NCBI RefSeq assembly: GCF_000295095.1
Contig: NZ_JH806632.1
Location: forward strand, 1,175,696 to 1,239,695
Source: Actinomyces timonensis DSM 23838
GTDB taxonomy: Bacteria > Actinomycetota > Actinomycetes > Actinomycetales > Actinomycetaceae
Reading direction: 5' to 3'
Length of the DNA stretch: 64,000 nt
The notes below the pieces were generated by a model. The model made no database searches, had not been told where the DNA came from, and saw only the letters and a list, made by a program, of their open reading frames with translations. Below, one piece after another: positions 17,565 through 26,546 of this stretch. The position numbers were made by a program, and so were the translations under genes. Within the stretch, counting starts at the first letter, position 1; each line of letters begins with the position of its first letter.

Positions 17565-19250
17565 TCAGTTGGCGCCGACGAGCTGGGCGACCTGGAGATC
17601 GTCCTGGTTGAAGATGAGGATGTAGTCGCGGCCGGTGCGGCCCTCGATCCAAGCGGCGGCGTCGCGCGGGGCATTGCCTCCCCATGCTGACGACCGGGCG
17701 TCGATGACCACGTACTGCGGCGCCTCGCTGCCCGTCCCCACCCAGGCGACGTCGGCCTGCGGGACCAGGTAGGACATGAGGGAGAGGTCCGTCTCCACGG
17801 TCGACCCCTCGGGGATGAGGCCGTAGACGGTCTCAATAGCGCTCATGCGCTGCGGGGCCTTGCCGAAGTCCCGGTTGTTCATCTGCCACAGCGGGAGGTC
17901 GTGGGCGGTCATCACTCCCAGGAGCATCGGGGTGGCCAGGCCGAGCAGCGCGACCCATCGGGCCCACAGCGACACGCCCAGCCAGCCCGCGCCGTCGGGC
18001 CGACGCGCGCGCCGCCGCTTGAGGGCGGCGACGACGTCGAGGAGCGCCCCGATCGCCACCGGGATGAGCACGGCGTTGTAATGCCAGTTCTTCCACTCCC
18101 AGTAGAAGGTCACCGAGCCCAGGAGCCGCCATGCCAGCGTCGGCGCCACGACGGCGATCCACGGCGAGCCCAGTCCGATGCCGCCGGCGGTGAGCAGCAG
18201 CACGACCAGGGTCTCGATCTTGACCTCCGGGGAGAACAGGCGGGTGAGCAAGTCCTGGTGGGTGCCAGCGGCGCCGCCAGACCCGATGGAGTAGGCCCAC
18301 GAGCCGCCCGGGTTGAGCATCGGCAGGAACACCATGGTGGTCAGGAAGAACATGGCGACGCCGAAGGCCGCGAGCGCGAGCCCGAGCTGCCAGGTGGTCA
18401 GGCGCCCGACCGGGTGGATCACGCGGCCGCGCTTGACCTCCCCCAGGCCCCGCACGGCCACGGCCAGGCCGATCATGAGGACCGTCAGGCCGAGGTCCTC
18501 CTTGACCAGGACCAGCGGCGCGGACCAGCAGGCCACGGCCAGCCACCGGCGCTCGACGAAGGCCGCCGAGGCGAAGGCGAGCATGGGAACGGCGAAGGCG
18601 ATCTCATGGAACTGCGCGGCGACGGCCCCCTGGAATCCCCAGCTGAGCACGTAGGTGAGGCCCAGGGCGAGAGCGACCATCGGGTGGGTGAGGCGCTGCG
18701 CCAGGCGCACGATGGGCCAGGCGGACACCGCGAGGAGGAGGTCCTGGACGATGAGGAGCGTCAGGCCCGAGGGGAACAGCGCCCACAGCGGGCCGAGCAG
18801 CACGAGGATCGGGTGGAAGTGGTCGCCCAGGAGGTTGTAGTCCGGGCCCTTGATCGGGACGATCGGCGCATCCAGATGGGAGTAGGCCTTCGCCGCCTCG
18901 GAGAAGATGCCCAGGTCCCAGCTCGGGACGGTCATCGCCCTCCACTGGCCCACGGAGTACGTGACGAGCACCCAGGCGCCGATGAGGACGGTGAGCGCGG
19001 CGGGCAGGAGGTCGAGCCAGTCCCGGGATGACCTGGGCAGCCTCAGCCGGAAGGCGGGCGGGGCCTCCTCGTCCGGGGCTGGCGTCGGCGCTGTCTCGAC
19101 GGCGCTCCCCGGCGCCGGGGCGTCGGGCGGCATGGAGGCGCCCCGCGGCATCGGGGGCGCGGGCGGGGTGGGCGGCAGAGGCGGGATCGGATACGCGGCG
19201 GCTCCATCCTGGGGAGGAACGGCGTCGTCGGGGCTGGGCACTGGACTCAT
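17565..19250 (-). CDS. DUF2079 polytopic membrane protein
   Basis: A 561-residue membrane protein. Residues 1-75 are a Pro/Ala-rich cytoplasmic tail; about twelve membrane segments follow. The loop DLGIFSEAAKAYSHLDAPI and GDHFHPILVLLGPLW near residues 115-160 are typical of DUF2079, a family that looks like GT-C glycosyltransferases (the DLGIF acid could be catalytic). The C-terminal 100 residues are soluble (VPQADVAWVGTGSEAPQYVV). Biochemical role unknown. The ATG at 19250 opens a three-gene operon with the two crcB genes, although no functional link to fluoride is known. Confidence 0.75.
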   Translation of the reverse strand: MSPVPSPDDAVPPQDGAAAYPIPPLPPTPPAPPMPRGASMPPDAPAPGSAVETAPTPAPDEEAPPAFRLRLPRSSRDWLDLLPAALTVLIGAWVLVTYSVGQWRAMTVPSWDLGIFSEAAKAYSHLDAPIVPIKGPDYNLLGDHFHPILVLLGPLWALFPSGLTLLIVQDLLLAVSAWPIVRLAQRLTHPMVALALGLTYVLSWGFQGAVAAQFHEIAFAVPMLAFASAAFVERRWLAVACWSAPLVLVKEDLGLTVLMIGLAVAVRGLGEVKRGRVIHPVGRLTTWQLGLALAAFGVAMFFLTTMVFLPMLNPGGSWAYSIGSGGAAGTHQDLLTRLFSPEVKIETLVVLLLTAGGIGLGSPWIAVVAPTLAWRLLGSVTFYWEWKNWHYNAVLIPVAIGALLDVVAALKRRRARRPDGAGWLGVSLWARWVALLGLATPMLLGVMTAHDLPLWQMNNRDFGKAPQRMSAIETVYGLIPEGSTVETDLSLMSYLVPQADVAWVGTGSEAPQYVVIDARSSAWGGNAPRDAAAWIEGRTGRDYILIFNQDDLQVAQLVGAN

Positions 19251-19325
19251 CGCGGACGAGCCTAATGCTCGAAACACCTCTCGGCGTAGGCTGCCCCAGT
19301 CACACCCACCCCTGAGGAGACATCG

Positions 19326-20765
19326 ATGACTGCCAACACGGGCGAGCACGATCTCGACGAGATCGTCGAGCGCGGCGAGCACCTCCAGCGCCGCCTCACC
19401 AATCGACACATCCAGCTCATCGCCATCGGCGGGGCGATCGGCACGGGCCTCTTCATGGGCTCCGGCAAGACGATCTCCCTGGCCGGCCCCGGCGTCCTCC
19501 TCGTCTACGCGATCATCGGCGGCTTCCTCTTCCTGGTCATGCGGGCCCTCGGCGAGGTCCTGCTGTCCAACCTGGAGTACAAGTCCTTCGCCGACGTCGC
19601 CCACGACCTCATCGGCCCCTGGGCGGGCTTCTTCACCGGCTGGACCTACTACTTCTGCTGGCTCGTGACCGCCATCGCCGAGGTCATCGCCATCACCCAG
19701 TACGTGCAGCACTGGTGGCCCACCGTCCCCCTCTGGCTTCCCGCCACTGTCACCGTCGCCCTGCTGCTGTCCCTCAACCTCACCACGGTGAGGGCCTTCG
19801 GCGAGATCGAGTTCTGGTTCTCCATCATCAAGATCGTGGCGATCCTCGCGCTCGTCGTCGTCGGCATCGTGCTCGTGGTCATCGGCTTCACAGCCCCCAA
19901 CGGCGCCGTCGCCTCCCTGGGGAACCTCGGTGACCTCTCCGACCCCGTTGGCAGTCTCTTCCCCAATGGCTTCTCCGGGTTCACCGGCGCCTTCCAGATC
20001 GCCGTCTTCGCCTTCGTGGGCACTGAGCTCATCGGAACTGCCGCGGCCGAGGCCAAGGACCCTGAGGTCACCCTCCCCAAAGCCATCAACGCCATCCCAG
20101 TGCGCATCCTCCTGTTCTACCTGGGGGCGCTCACAGCGATCATGATGGTGACCCCCTGGCGGGAGGTCACCGAGTCCAGCCCCTTCGTCGCGATGTTCTC
20201 CCTGGCCGGGTTCGGGCTCGCGGCGTCGCTGGTGAACTTCGTCGTGCTCACCGCCGCCGCGTCGAGCGCCAACTCCGGCATGTACTCCACGTCCCGGATG
20301 CTCTACGGTCTCTCCTGGTCCGAGCACGGGCCTGCCGTTTTCAAGCGCCTCACCTCCCGCTCCGTGCCCGGGCCCGCGCTCGTGGTCACCTGCGCCGCGC
20401 TGCTGACCGCGATCCCGCTGCTGTACACGACCTCGTCGATCATCGACGCCTTCACCGTGGTCACCACGGTGGCGAGCGTGCTGTTCATCCTCGTGTGGAT
20501 CATCATCGTCGTCTCCTACCTGCGCTTCCGCTCCCTGCACCCCGAGCGCCACGAGGCCAGCGCCTTCAAGATGCCGGGGGACCGGGTGAGCGCCTGGGCG
20601 AGCATCGTGTTCTTCGCCTTCGTGGTGTGGACCCTCATCCAGGCCGAGGACACCAGGCTGGCCGTGCTCGTCTCGCCGCTGTGGCTTGTCGTGATGGCCA
20701 GCGCATGGTGGTGGCTTCGCTCCGGTGCTGCTCGGCGCTTGGCGGGCGCTCTTCGGCGGCGGTAG
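19326..20765 (+). CDS. Amino acid permease (CycA-like APC family)
   Basis: A 479-residue, twelve-helix transporter starting with the conserved NRHIQLIAIGGAIGTGLFMG, followed by GEVLLSNLEYKSFADVA and FVGTELIGTAAAEAKDPE. Similar proteins import D-serine, D-alanine or glycine with protons; the close similarity in TM1 and TM6 favours that group, but the substrate is inferred. GAGGAGAC lies before the ATG. Divergent from the DUF2079 operon, with only 75 bases between start codons. Confidence 0.87.
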   Translation: MTANTGEHDLDEIVERGEHLQRRLTNRHIQLIAIGGAIGTGLFMGSGKTISLAGPGVLLVYAIIGGFLFLVMRALGEVLLSNLEYKSFADVAHDLIGPWAGFFTGWTYYFCWLVTAIAEVIAITQYVQHWWPTVPLWLPATVTVALLLSLNLTTVRAFGEIEFWFSIIKIVAILALVVVGIVLVVIGFTAPNGAVASLGNLGDLSDPVGSLFPNGFSGFTGAFQIAVFAFVGTELIGTAAAEAKDPEVTLPKAINAIPVRILLFYLGALTAIMMVTPWREVTESSPFVAMFSLAGFGLAASLVNFVVLTAAASSANSGMYSTSRMLYGLSWSEHGPAVFKRLTSRSVPGPALVVTCAALLTAIPLLYTTSSIIDAFTVVTTVASVLFILVWIIIVVSYLRFRSLHPERHEASAFKMPGDRVSAWASIVFFAFVVWTLIQAEDTRLAVLVSPLWLVVMASAWWWLRSGAARRLAGALRRR

Positions 20766-20802
20766 GCACGAGCTGAGCTTGCCCGCCCCACCCGCCAGGG
20801 CG

Positions 20803-20939
20803 AAGTGGCCAGGTTTGAGGATTGCTCGGGCTGCGGGGGCTCTTGTGCGCGAGCCGCGCCTCGAGTGCTGCCTTCTGGCCTGGGCAAACGCAAAGCATGG
20901 CAATGTGTCAGAAAAAGGAATCCTCAAACCTCGCCACTT
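20803..20939 (+). repeat. 140-bp inverted-repeat element, copy 2
   Basis: Same element and same orientation as copy 1. The ends are 21-bp inverted repeats with a single mismatch (AAGTGGCCAGGTTTGAGGATT at the left; right arm 20919-20939). The GCTCGGG box follows the left end and a run of five A precedes the right end. It lies 38 bases after the permease stop. Confidence 0.8.
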
Positions 20940-21057
20940 CGAGGCTGGGGTTGAGGCACGGAGAGCCGTGAACCACAAGTGACGGCATCCTCAGTGGGAT
21001 GCCTGCGCTGTGGAGGCCCGGCCTCGGCGCGCCTGAAGCTCTCCCACAATCCTGCTC

Positions 21058-21981
21058 ATGGTGAAGCGGGATACAGAGAAACAGCGGATCCTCCAGCTGC
21101 TCCGGTCGGGGCATGGCGCCCTCCGTAGGCGGGATATCCGCCTCGGACGGACTGGTCAGCGGGCTCTCGCCGACCTCCTCAATGCGGGCGACGCGCAGCG
21201 GACAGCGGGCGTCATCCACCTACCGGACGCGCCGCGGGCGATCGTCGTCTGCCGGTCGTTCGGCGGCGTGCTGACGGCCGAGTCCGCGCTCGAGTACTAC
21301 GGGCTCCCTGTCATGCGCCGTCCTCGCGAGTTCCATATCGCGGTGCCCGCCAATACTGGTGTCATCAGGGCGCCTGGTGGTGTCATCGTCCACCGAGAGG
21401 CCCACCTTGGCCGAATCGATCCGCTCGCGATGCCCGTCGCCTCGCCGGAACTCATCCTGGCGCGGATGCTCCGGCGCTCCCCTGAGATCGATGCTGTCGC
21501 GGCACTGGATGCCGCGCTTCGCGAAGGGCTTGTCTCATTCGAGGAGATCCGCGCACTACTGGAGGGTGACGGTCACCAAGCCCCGACGGCGCGCGCTCGC
21601 TTGGAGCGGGCCAACCCGCGGTCCCGTTCATTGATCGAGAGCCGTCTTCGCGTCGAGCTCGAGGATGCTGGCCATCAGGTGGATGTCGGGGTGGTCGTCG
21701 ATGGGGTTGGCGAGGTGGATCTGCTCGTGGACCGGCGGCTCTTCGTTGAGACCGATGGATTCGCCTACCACTCCTCCCGGGAGGCGCTCGCCAAGGACCG
21801 GGACCGCGATCAGCGGATGATGTCGAGGGGTCTGCCGGTTGTCCGGCTGACCTACGAGGATGTCATGCGCGGTTGCGGTGTCATCATCGTCGAGGCGGCG
21901 CTCAGGGGGTTGGACGCTGGGCCGGTGCCCGTGGTGGTCGATCTGGATCCGTTGACTGGGGCACCAAGACTCGCGTGGTGA
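21058..21981 (+). CDS. AbiEi-like / DUF559 domain protein
   Basis: A 307-residue protein. Residues 1-55 look like a winged-helix with RRRDIRLGRTGQRALADLL, the middle part (VVCRSFGGVLTAESALEYYG, then PREFHIAVP) resembles AbiEi-type antitoxin domains, and the C-terminal 100 residues are a DUF559/Vsr-like nuclease fold with GEVDLLVDRRLFVETDGFAYH and RDRDQRMMSRGLPVVRLTYED. Such proteins are common in actinobacteria, often in many copies, with unknown job. The gene is flanked on both sides by direct copies of the 140-bp repeat, and its stop is only 4 bases from the right-hand copy. Confidence 0.65.
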   Translation: MVKRDTEKQRILQLLRSGHGALRRRDIRLGRTGQRALADLLNAGDAQRTAGVIHLPDAPRAIVVCRSFGGVLTAESALEYYGLPVMRRPREFHIAVPANTGVIRAPGGVIVHREAHLGRIDPLAMPVASPELILARMLRRSPEIDAVAALDAALREGLVSFEEIRALLEGDGHQAPTARARLERANPRSRSLIESRLRVELEDAGHQVDVGVVVDGVGEVDLLVDRRLFVETDGFAYHSSREALAKDRDRDQRMMSRGLPVVRLTYEDVMRGCGVIIVEAALRGLDAGPVPVVVDLDPLTGAPRLAW

Positions 21982-21985
21982 GCGC

Positions 21986-22124
21986 AAAGTGGCGAGGTTT
22001 GAGGATTGCTCGGGTCCTGAGGGGCGTTGAGCACGAGGCACGCCTCGACTGCGAGCCTCTGACCTCGGTGAACGCAAGATGTGACAACATGCCAGGAAAA
22101 GGAATCCTCAAACCTCGCCACTTT
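21986..22124 (+). repeat. 140-bp inverted-repeat element, copy 3
   Basis: Same orientation as copies 1 and 2. Left arm AAAGTGGCGAGGTTTGAGGA (extended by TT) and right arm ending at 22124 are perfect 22-bp inverted repeats. The internal GAGCCTCTGACCT box is shared with copy 1 and, inverted, with copy 4. Copies 2 and 3 bracket the DUF559 gene. Confidence 0.8.
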
Positions 22125-22155
22125 GAGGCTCGGGCTAGGGCCGAGGCTGGGGAGG

Positions 22156-23005
22156 TCAGGCGTCTCGGCGGGAGAAGACCACCCAGCCGACCGCCAGGGG
22201 AACGAGGCACCAGGCGGAGAACACCACGATCGCCTGCCAGTGCTCCAGGAACGCCATGGTTCCCGGGACGCCCCAGCGAGGAACGATCTCATGCGGATCG
22301 CGCACTGCGAGCTGGGTGGTCGAGGGCAGGATCCCCTCGAGGGTCTGCGCCCAGCGCTGCCCGCTCAGGAGCTTCAAGGGGATATCGATGACGAAGAGTA
22401 GGCAGTTCACCGTGGTGATCGCTCCGGCAGTCGAGCGGGTGAGGAGGCCCAGCCCCAGGGCCATGAGCGCGATCCCTCCGAAGGCAAGCCCCGTCCCCCA
22501 GATATATCCCAGGTAGCGGGGGTCGGTGAGGGGGATGACGAGGTCGCCGATAAGAGGGTAGGAGACTGCCCAGGTGATGAAGGCGGAGAGCGTCCCGACG
22601 GCGAAGCCCCAGCCTCCCACGATCAGCGCCTTCGCGCTGAAGAGGCGGCCCCGGACGGGAACGGCCCCCCAGGGAGGAACGGATCTGCCCGCTGGAGTAC
22701 TCGGCTGTGATGACGAGTGCGGCCAGGACTCCGACGGCGATCTGGCCGAAGGGGGCGCCCTCGGTGATCGAGTGCGGGGCGACGAGCTTCTGATCCTCCG
22801 ATGACGCGTACCCGACCGCCACGCTCACACCGAACAGAGCGGTGAGCCCGATGGCGAGGACGGTGGTGATCCAGGTCGAGCGCAGGGTGCGCAGTTTGAT
22901 CCACTCGGCGCGCAGGGCGCGGGGAAGGGTCTGGCGGCCGGGAATGCGCTGGGGTGCGCTCGTGATCCCCGGCAGAGTGGGGGCGGCGGATGCGACGCTG
23001 CTCAT
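22156..23005 (-). pseudogene. ABC-2 type permease, frameshifted in a G6 run
   Basis: The N-terminal part (start 23005, residues 1-110: RAEWIKLRTLRSTWITTVLA, then AEYSSGQIRSSL) and the C-terminal part (GGWGFAVGTLSAFITWAV to the stop at 22156) are in different frames. They join perfectly if one base is removed from the six-C run at 22665-22670 (six G on the coding strand), giving a normal six-helix ABC-2 permease of about 282 residues that would move a peptide or lipid together with an ATPase. No ATPase gene is adjacent. Either the gene is broken, the run is phase-variable, or the base is a sequencing error. Confidence 0.75.
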
Positions 23006-23165
23006 GACGGCTCCTCCTTGAACGGATGGTGCGAATGCGTTGGCATCACGCTAGGAGCGCCGCGCGCGGGGAGGATCCGCGCCGATGATGAATCCGCGCT
23101 GGCGAGCGGGTCATACCGCGGTCTGAGTGCCTCATGCGGTCGGACGCCGTGCCCGCGGGGATCAC

Positions 23166-23197
23166 GAAAACGGGCCGCCTCACGAGGAGGCGGCCCG
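23166..23197 (-). terminator. Terminator after the short peptide gene
   Basis: CGGGCCGCCTC and GAGGCGGCCCG form a perfect 11-bp stem with a 5-base loop. On the minus strand it is followed by TTTTCGTG, giving a canonical terminator for the two-component/peptide transcript arriving from the right. Confidence 0.8.
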
Positions 23198-23216
23198 ATC
23201 TCGTGTGAGACCCGGC

Positions 23217-23279
23217 TCACCAGAAGAATCGGAACCAATCGCCGTTGTTCATGGGAACCAGTGCGGTGAGGAAGCGCAT
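23217..23279 (-). CDS. Short aromatic-tailed peptide (20 residues)
   Basis: A 20-codon frame, MRFLTALVPMNNGDWFRFFW, preceded by AAAGGA nine bases before the ATG and followed 20 bases later by a canonical terminator. It lies immediately downstream of the response-regulator gene, in the same direction. The C-terminal six residues hold four aromatic side chains and one Arg. The tidy signals argue for a real gene, but nothing about the family is recognised. It could be a secreted signal for the adjacent histidine kinase, a minimal RiPP precursor, or a leader peptide. Confidence 0.4.
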   Translation of the reverse strand: MRFLTALVPMNNGDWFRFFW

Positions 23280-23415
23280 GACGTGTTGTCCTTTCGAGGA
23301 GGTGTCGTCGTTGACGGGATCAATACTTCCTCCTCGCTCCGTCCGCGTCCTCGGCCAGTCGGCCCGGTCGATCGGCTGAGATCGCATGGCCTGGAGGAAG
23401 CGGTTCGGAGGAGGG

Positions 23416-24093
23416 CTACACCAGCCCCGAGCGCAGGGCGTGAACGACGGCGCCGACCCGGTCCTGGACGCCGAGCTTGGCGATGAGGGTGGACACATGC
23501 GTCTTGACGGTGGCCTCGCTGAGATTGAGGCGGCGCGCGATCTGCTTGTTGGACAGCGCCTCCACCATGAGGGAGAGCACCTCCAACTCCCTGGGTGAGA
23601 GGGTGACGCCGGGGGGGAGGGCGTCAGCGTCCGCCGCCTGCGCCGGGGGGAGCACTGGAGCCGCGTCATCGGTGGTCGGGCCTTGGGCGATGATCGCGGA
23701 GGAGGCCGCTGAGAGCACCATGTTGCCGGCGGCGACGTGGCGGATCGTGGCCGCTAGCGAGGCGATGGGATCCTCCTTGGCGATGAAGCCGCGGACCCCG
23801 GCAGCGAGGGCGCGGTGGAGGACGGCATCGGCCACGAAGGTCGTGAGGACCAGCATGGCGAGATCTGGCTTCTCCTCATGGAGGGCCTCGGCGAGTGCGA
23901 TGCCGTCCATGCGCGGCATCTGGACGTCGAGCAGGAGCACCTCGATCTCGGGGTCTCCTGCGCGGATGAGTTCTAGGGCATCCTGCCCGTCGTGGGCGGC
24001 CCAGGCAACATGGATGTCTTCCGTGGTGCCGAGCAGCTCGGTGAGTGTGGAGCGGACGAGGGCGTCGTCGTCTGCGATACCGACGAGGATCAT
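23416..24093 (-). CDS. LuxR/NarL-type response regulator
   Basis: A 225-residue two-component regulator. The receiver domain has the acidic pocket GIADDDALVRS, the phospho-acceptor Asp56 in LLLDVQMPRMDG, the switch Thr in LVLTTF and Lys in GFIAKEDP. A Pro/Ala-rich linker leads to the C-terminal GerE-type HTH (LSPRELEVLSLMVEALSNKQ, then ATVKTHVSTLIAKLGVQDR). It binds DNA as a dimer when phosphorylated. The start overlaps the kinase stop (ATGA), so they are co-translated. Targets are unknown; the nearby peptide gene, ABC permease or the RiPP cluster at 27.8 kb are candidates. Confidence 0.9.
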   Translation of the reverse strand: MILVGIADDDALVRSTLTELLGTTEDIHVAWAAHDGQDALELIRAGDPEIEVLLLDVQMPRMDGIALAEALHEEKPDLAMLVLTTFVADAVLHRALAAGVRGFIAKEDPIASLAATIRHVAAGNMVLSAASSAIIAQGPTTDDAAPVLPPAQAADADALPPGVTLSPRELEVLSLMVEALSNKQIARRLNLSEATVKTHVSTLIAKLGVQDRVGAVVHALRSGLV

Positions 24094-25337
24094 GCGGTGG
24101 ACTCCTGGGGTTCGGGGGTGGTGGGATTGGGGAGCTCCGAGCAGGGGATGGAGGCGGTGGCGATCCATGCGCCGTCCTGCGCGAGCGCGGTGAACGAGCC
24201 TCCCACGGTGGCGAGGCGCTCGCGCATGCCCAGCATGCCAGATCCCGAGGTGGGCAGGTGGGGGGCGCCTTGTTGGATCTGGTTGGTGGTGACCACCCGG
24301 ATAGCCCGCGGGCCGAGGGCGAGGGTGAGGGTGACCCGACCAGAAGGGGCGCCGTGACGGATGATATTCGCCCCCATCTCCCGGGCCACCCGTGAGATCG
24401 TGGTCGCCTGGAGGCGGCTGGGCGCGATAGCGCCCCGCTGGTGGAACGTGACGTCGAAGCCGGCGGCGGCGATGTCGTCGCAGATGGCCTGCAGGGCCGC
24501 AGGAAGGTTGGTCACGGCCTGCCCGAGCCCTGTGGAGATCTCGACCGCCTGCCCCATGTCCTGGGTGGACTGCCTCAGGGCGCGTAGGAGGAGGCGGAGC
24601 TCGTGGAGGGCGTCCGTGGCGGTGGACTCCAGGGCCTTGAACTCGTCGCGAGCCTCCGGTGGGTAGGTGGGGTCGGCTGCGGCGCGCTGAGCGCGCAGAG
24701 CCGTCTGGGACATCGAGTAGGCGACGAGGTCGTGCATCTCTCGTGCGATGTCGATGCGTAGACCCGCGATTCTCTCCTCGGCTTTCAGCCCCTCATGGCG
24801 ACGGGTCTGCTCGGTGGCGCGCAGTAGTGACCCGAGCGCAAGAAGGACGAACCAGATCAAGGAGAAGAACATGGTGGACAGGAGACCGCTGGTGTCGCTC
24901 CCTCCCCAGAAGGGGCTGAGGAGTGCCACCGCGAGCATAAGTGCTTCCACCAAAGCGGCTAGCCAAAGGGGGAAGGTCATGCCGATGACGAAGAAGAAGC
25001 CCAGAGTGATGAACCCCATGTCCGCGCCGGAGATGCTCGGGTCCGAGAGTTCGACGCTCCAGCAGGCGAAGTACAGGCATGTCCCTGGAACGGGGCGCCG
25101 CGTAGTCAGGTAGAGAGTCGCAGATGCGGTGAGAACAAGGCTGAGATCCACAGGAAGGCACTTGCTTTTGGTGCCCAGAAGCAGCACTGCAGAGGCGATT
25201 CCCAGCACGATCGAGATCACAGCGTAGAGCCAGTGGCTCCCCACGACGTCGGCTGGTTCGCGCAGAGCCTTGCGCAGGCTGGCACTGCCCTGGGAGAGGG
25301 TCTGCCGCAGCGCGGACAGTCGTGTGAGTGTCTCCAC
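24090..25337 (-). CDS. Sensor histidine kinase (HisKA_3 family)
   Basis: A 415-residue kinase with about five or six N-terminal membrane helices (residues 35-170) and no large external domain, suggesting it senses a small hydrophobic signal or membrane state. The dimerisation motif IAREMHDLVAYSMS carries the phospho-accepting His near residue 203. The ATPase domain is reduced: REMGANIIRHG replaces the usual E-x-x-x-N-x-x-K/R-H helix and SGMLGMRERL is the G-box. It pairs with the overlapping response regulator. Confidence 0.9.
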   Translation of the reverse strand: METLTRLSALRQTLSQGSASLRKALREPADVVGSHWLYAVISIVLGIASAVLLLGTKSKCLPVDLSLVLTASATLYLTTRRPVPGTCLYFACWSVELSDPSISGADMGFITLGFFFVIGMTFPLWLAALVEALMLAVALLSPFWGGSDTSGLLSTMFFSLIWFVLLALGSLLRATEQTRRHEGLKAEERIAGLRIDIAREMHDLVAYSMSQTALRAQRAAADPTYPPEARDEFKALESTATDALHELRLLLRALRQSTQDMGQAVEISTGLGQAVTNLPAALQAICDDIAAAGFDVTFHQRGAIAPSRLQATTISRVAREMGANIIRHGAPSGRVTLTLALGPRAIRVVTTNQIQQGAPHLPTSGSGMLGMRERLATVGGSFTALAQDGAWIATASIPCSELPNPTTPEPQESTA

Positions 25338-25757
25338 AGGATCCCCTCGTCGTCGGGCGTGTCCAGCGGAATCCTAACGCCAGTGCCCGTGCCGCTCCTC
25401 CTGCTACAGGATCGGATGGGGGAGACGATGGCAGGAGCGAGCGGCCAAACCGCTGCCGTTCGCCGAGAGCTCGTCGATGGCGAGCCACTGAGAGAAAGCC
25501 TCGGTATTCCCAGGGGCGCCCCACCACACGGCCCGGTCATGATCGCTGCGAACCCGCGTAGGACGCTCGGGGGGGCCGACACGCGACGCATCGCGGAGTA
25601 AAGATCGTGAATCTGGCAGTCCTCACGAGCGGGAGAGCGCCGCCTGCCCCCGATCCGGGTCGCAGCCGAGGCCGCACGCCACGTACTCCCGCTGCTGGTC
25701 GACGATGAACGAGCCTGCCCCACCCCGAGGCGTATGGGATGTTGAGCGGACGGTGAT
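25338..25757. other. 420-base region without a convincing gene
   Basis: This region lies between the histidine kinase start and the methyltransferase stop. A minus-strand frame opens with an ATG overlapping the methyltransferase stop (ATGA at about 25761) and reads MNHRPLNIPYASGWGR, then degenerates; in another frame nearby one can read GSFIVDQQREYVACGLGCDP up to a stop at about 25620. This looks like a short frameshifted remnant of a gene formerly coupled to the methyltransferase. The rest should contain the histidine kinase promoter; I cannot place it. Confidence 0.3.
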
Positions 25758-26546
25758 TCATGGCCTCATCTCCCGGGCGCTCAGCGGATGAGACGGGGCG
25801 ACGGCGCCCAACAGGACGTTGCTGCGGCCGGGCAGGCCCGGATGTGGCACCGAGTGCTGGAAGAACACCGTGAGGCCGAGTTTGTTGAGTTCGGCCGTCA
25901 GCCAGCTAGGAGGCGTCAGGTAGAGGTCGGTCGTGTAGGTCTCGTCCCCCCATCGCAGGATTGTCCTCCAGGTTCCGGCGGTGGGGTTGATGGTCTCGAC
26001 GAATTCGACGTCGCGACGGAGCTGGATCGAGTGCGTCATGGGCTCGCGGGCGACGATGTGCTCAGTGGAGACTAGAAAGGTCCCGCCTGGCGCGAGGCAG
26101 GCGGTGGCCCTCTCCAAGGTGTGGCGCTGCTGAGAAGGGGCGAGCAGGGTGATCGAGACCGTTGGGATGCACACGGCCTTGAAGCGCTCGTCGGTGGTGA
26201 ACGCGGTCATATCCGCCTGGCGGACCTCGATCCGCTCATCCAGTCCTGCGCGCCGAGCGGCTCGGTCCGAGATGCGCTGGCGGAGGATGCTGAGCATGTC
26301 CTCGCTCAGATCCGTGGCCAGGACACGATGGCCTGCCGCCGCTATTGGGAGCGTGACGCGCCCACTGCCGCTGGCGAGTTCAAGGACTCTCATCCCTGCC
26401 AGTGTGGGATCGTGGATCTGCGAGAGGAGCTCGAGGATAGAAGGGATCTCGGAGCTGTCGTGCAGGCTCAGCTCGTGATAACGCTGGGCTCCGTTGCCAG
26501 TGTAGAGCTTTGAAAGTGAATACCCTTGCGGGGTGGATTCAGACAT
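25758..26546 (-). CDS. Class I SAM-dependent methyltransferase
   Basis: A 262-residue methyltransferase. It starts LSKLYTGNGAQRYHELSLHD, then has the SAM-binding motif I VLELASGSGRVTLPIA, the acidic residue ATDLSEDMLSILRQR and VRQADMTAF. The N-terminal LYxGxGAxxYxxLxxHD pattern resembles methyltransferases found in RiPP loci such as the daptide type; that link is from memory and uncertain. It overlaps the upstream 71-residue frame by 8 bases and belongs to a three-gene minus-strand unit transcribed away from the RiPP cluster. Confidence 0.75.
   Translation of the reverse strand: MSESTPQGYSLSKLYTGNGAQRYHELSLHDSSEIPSILELLSQIHDPTLAGMRVLELASGSGRVTLPIAAAGHRVLATDLSEDMLSILRQRISDRAARRAGLDERIEVRQADMTAFTTDERFKAVCIPTVSITLLAPSQQRHTLERATACLAPGGTFLVSTEHIVAREPMTHSIQLRRDVEFVETINPTAGTWRTILRWGDETYTTDLYLTPPSWLTAELNKLGLTVFFQHSVPHPGLPGRSNVLLGAVAPSHPLSAREMRP

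Noticed and set aside
21058-21981. Complete AbiE toxin-antitoxin pair
   Set aside because: Only an antitoxin-like plus DUF559 protein is present; no AbiEii nucleotidyltransferase gene is next to it.
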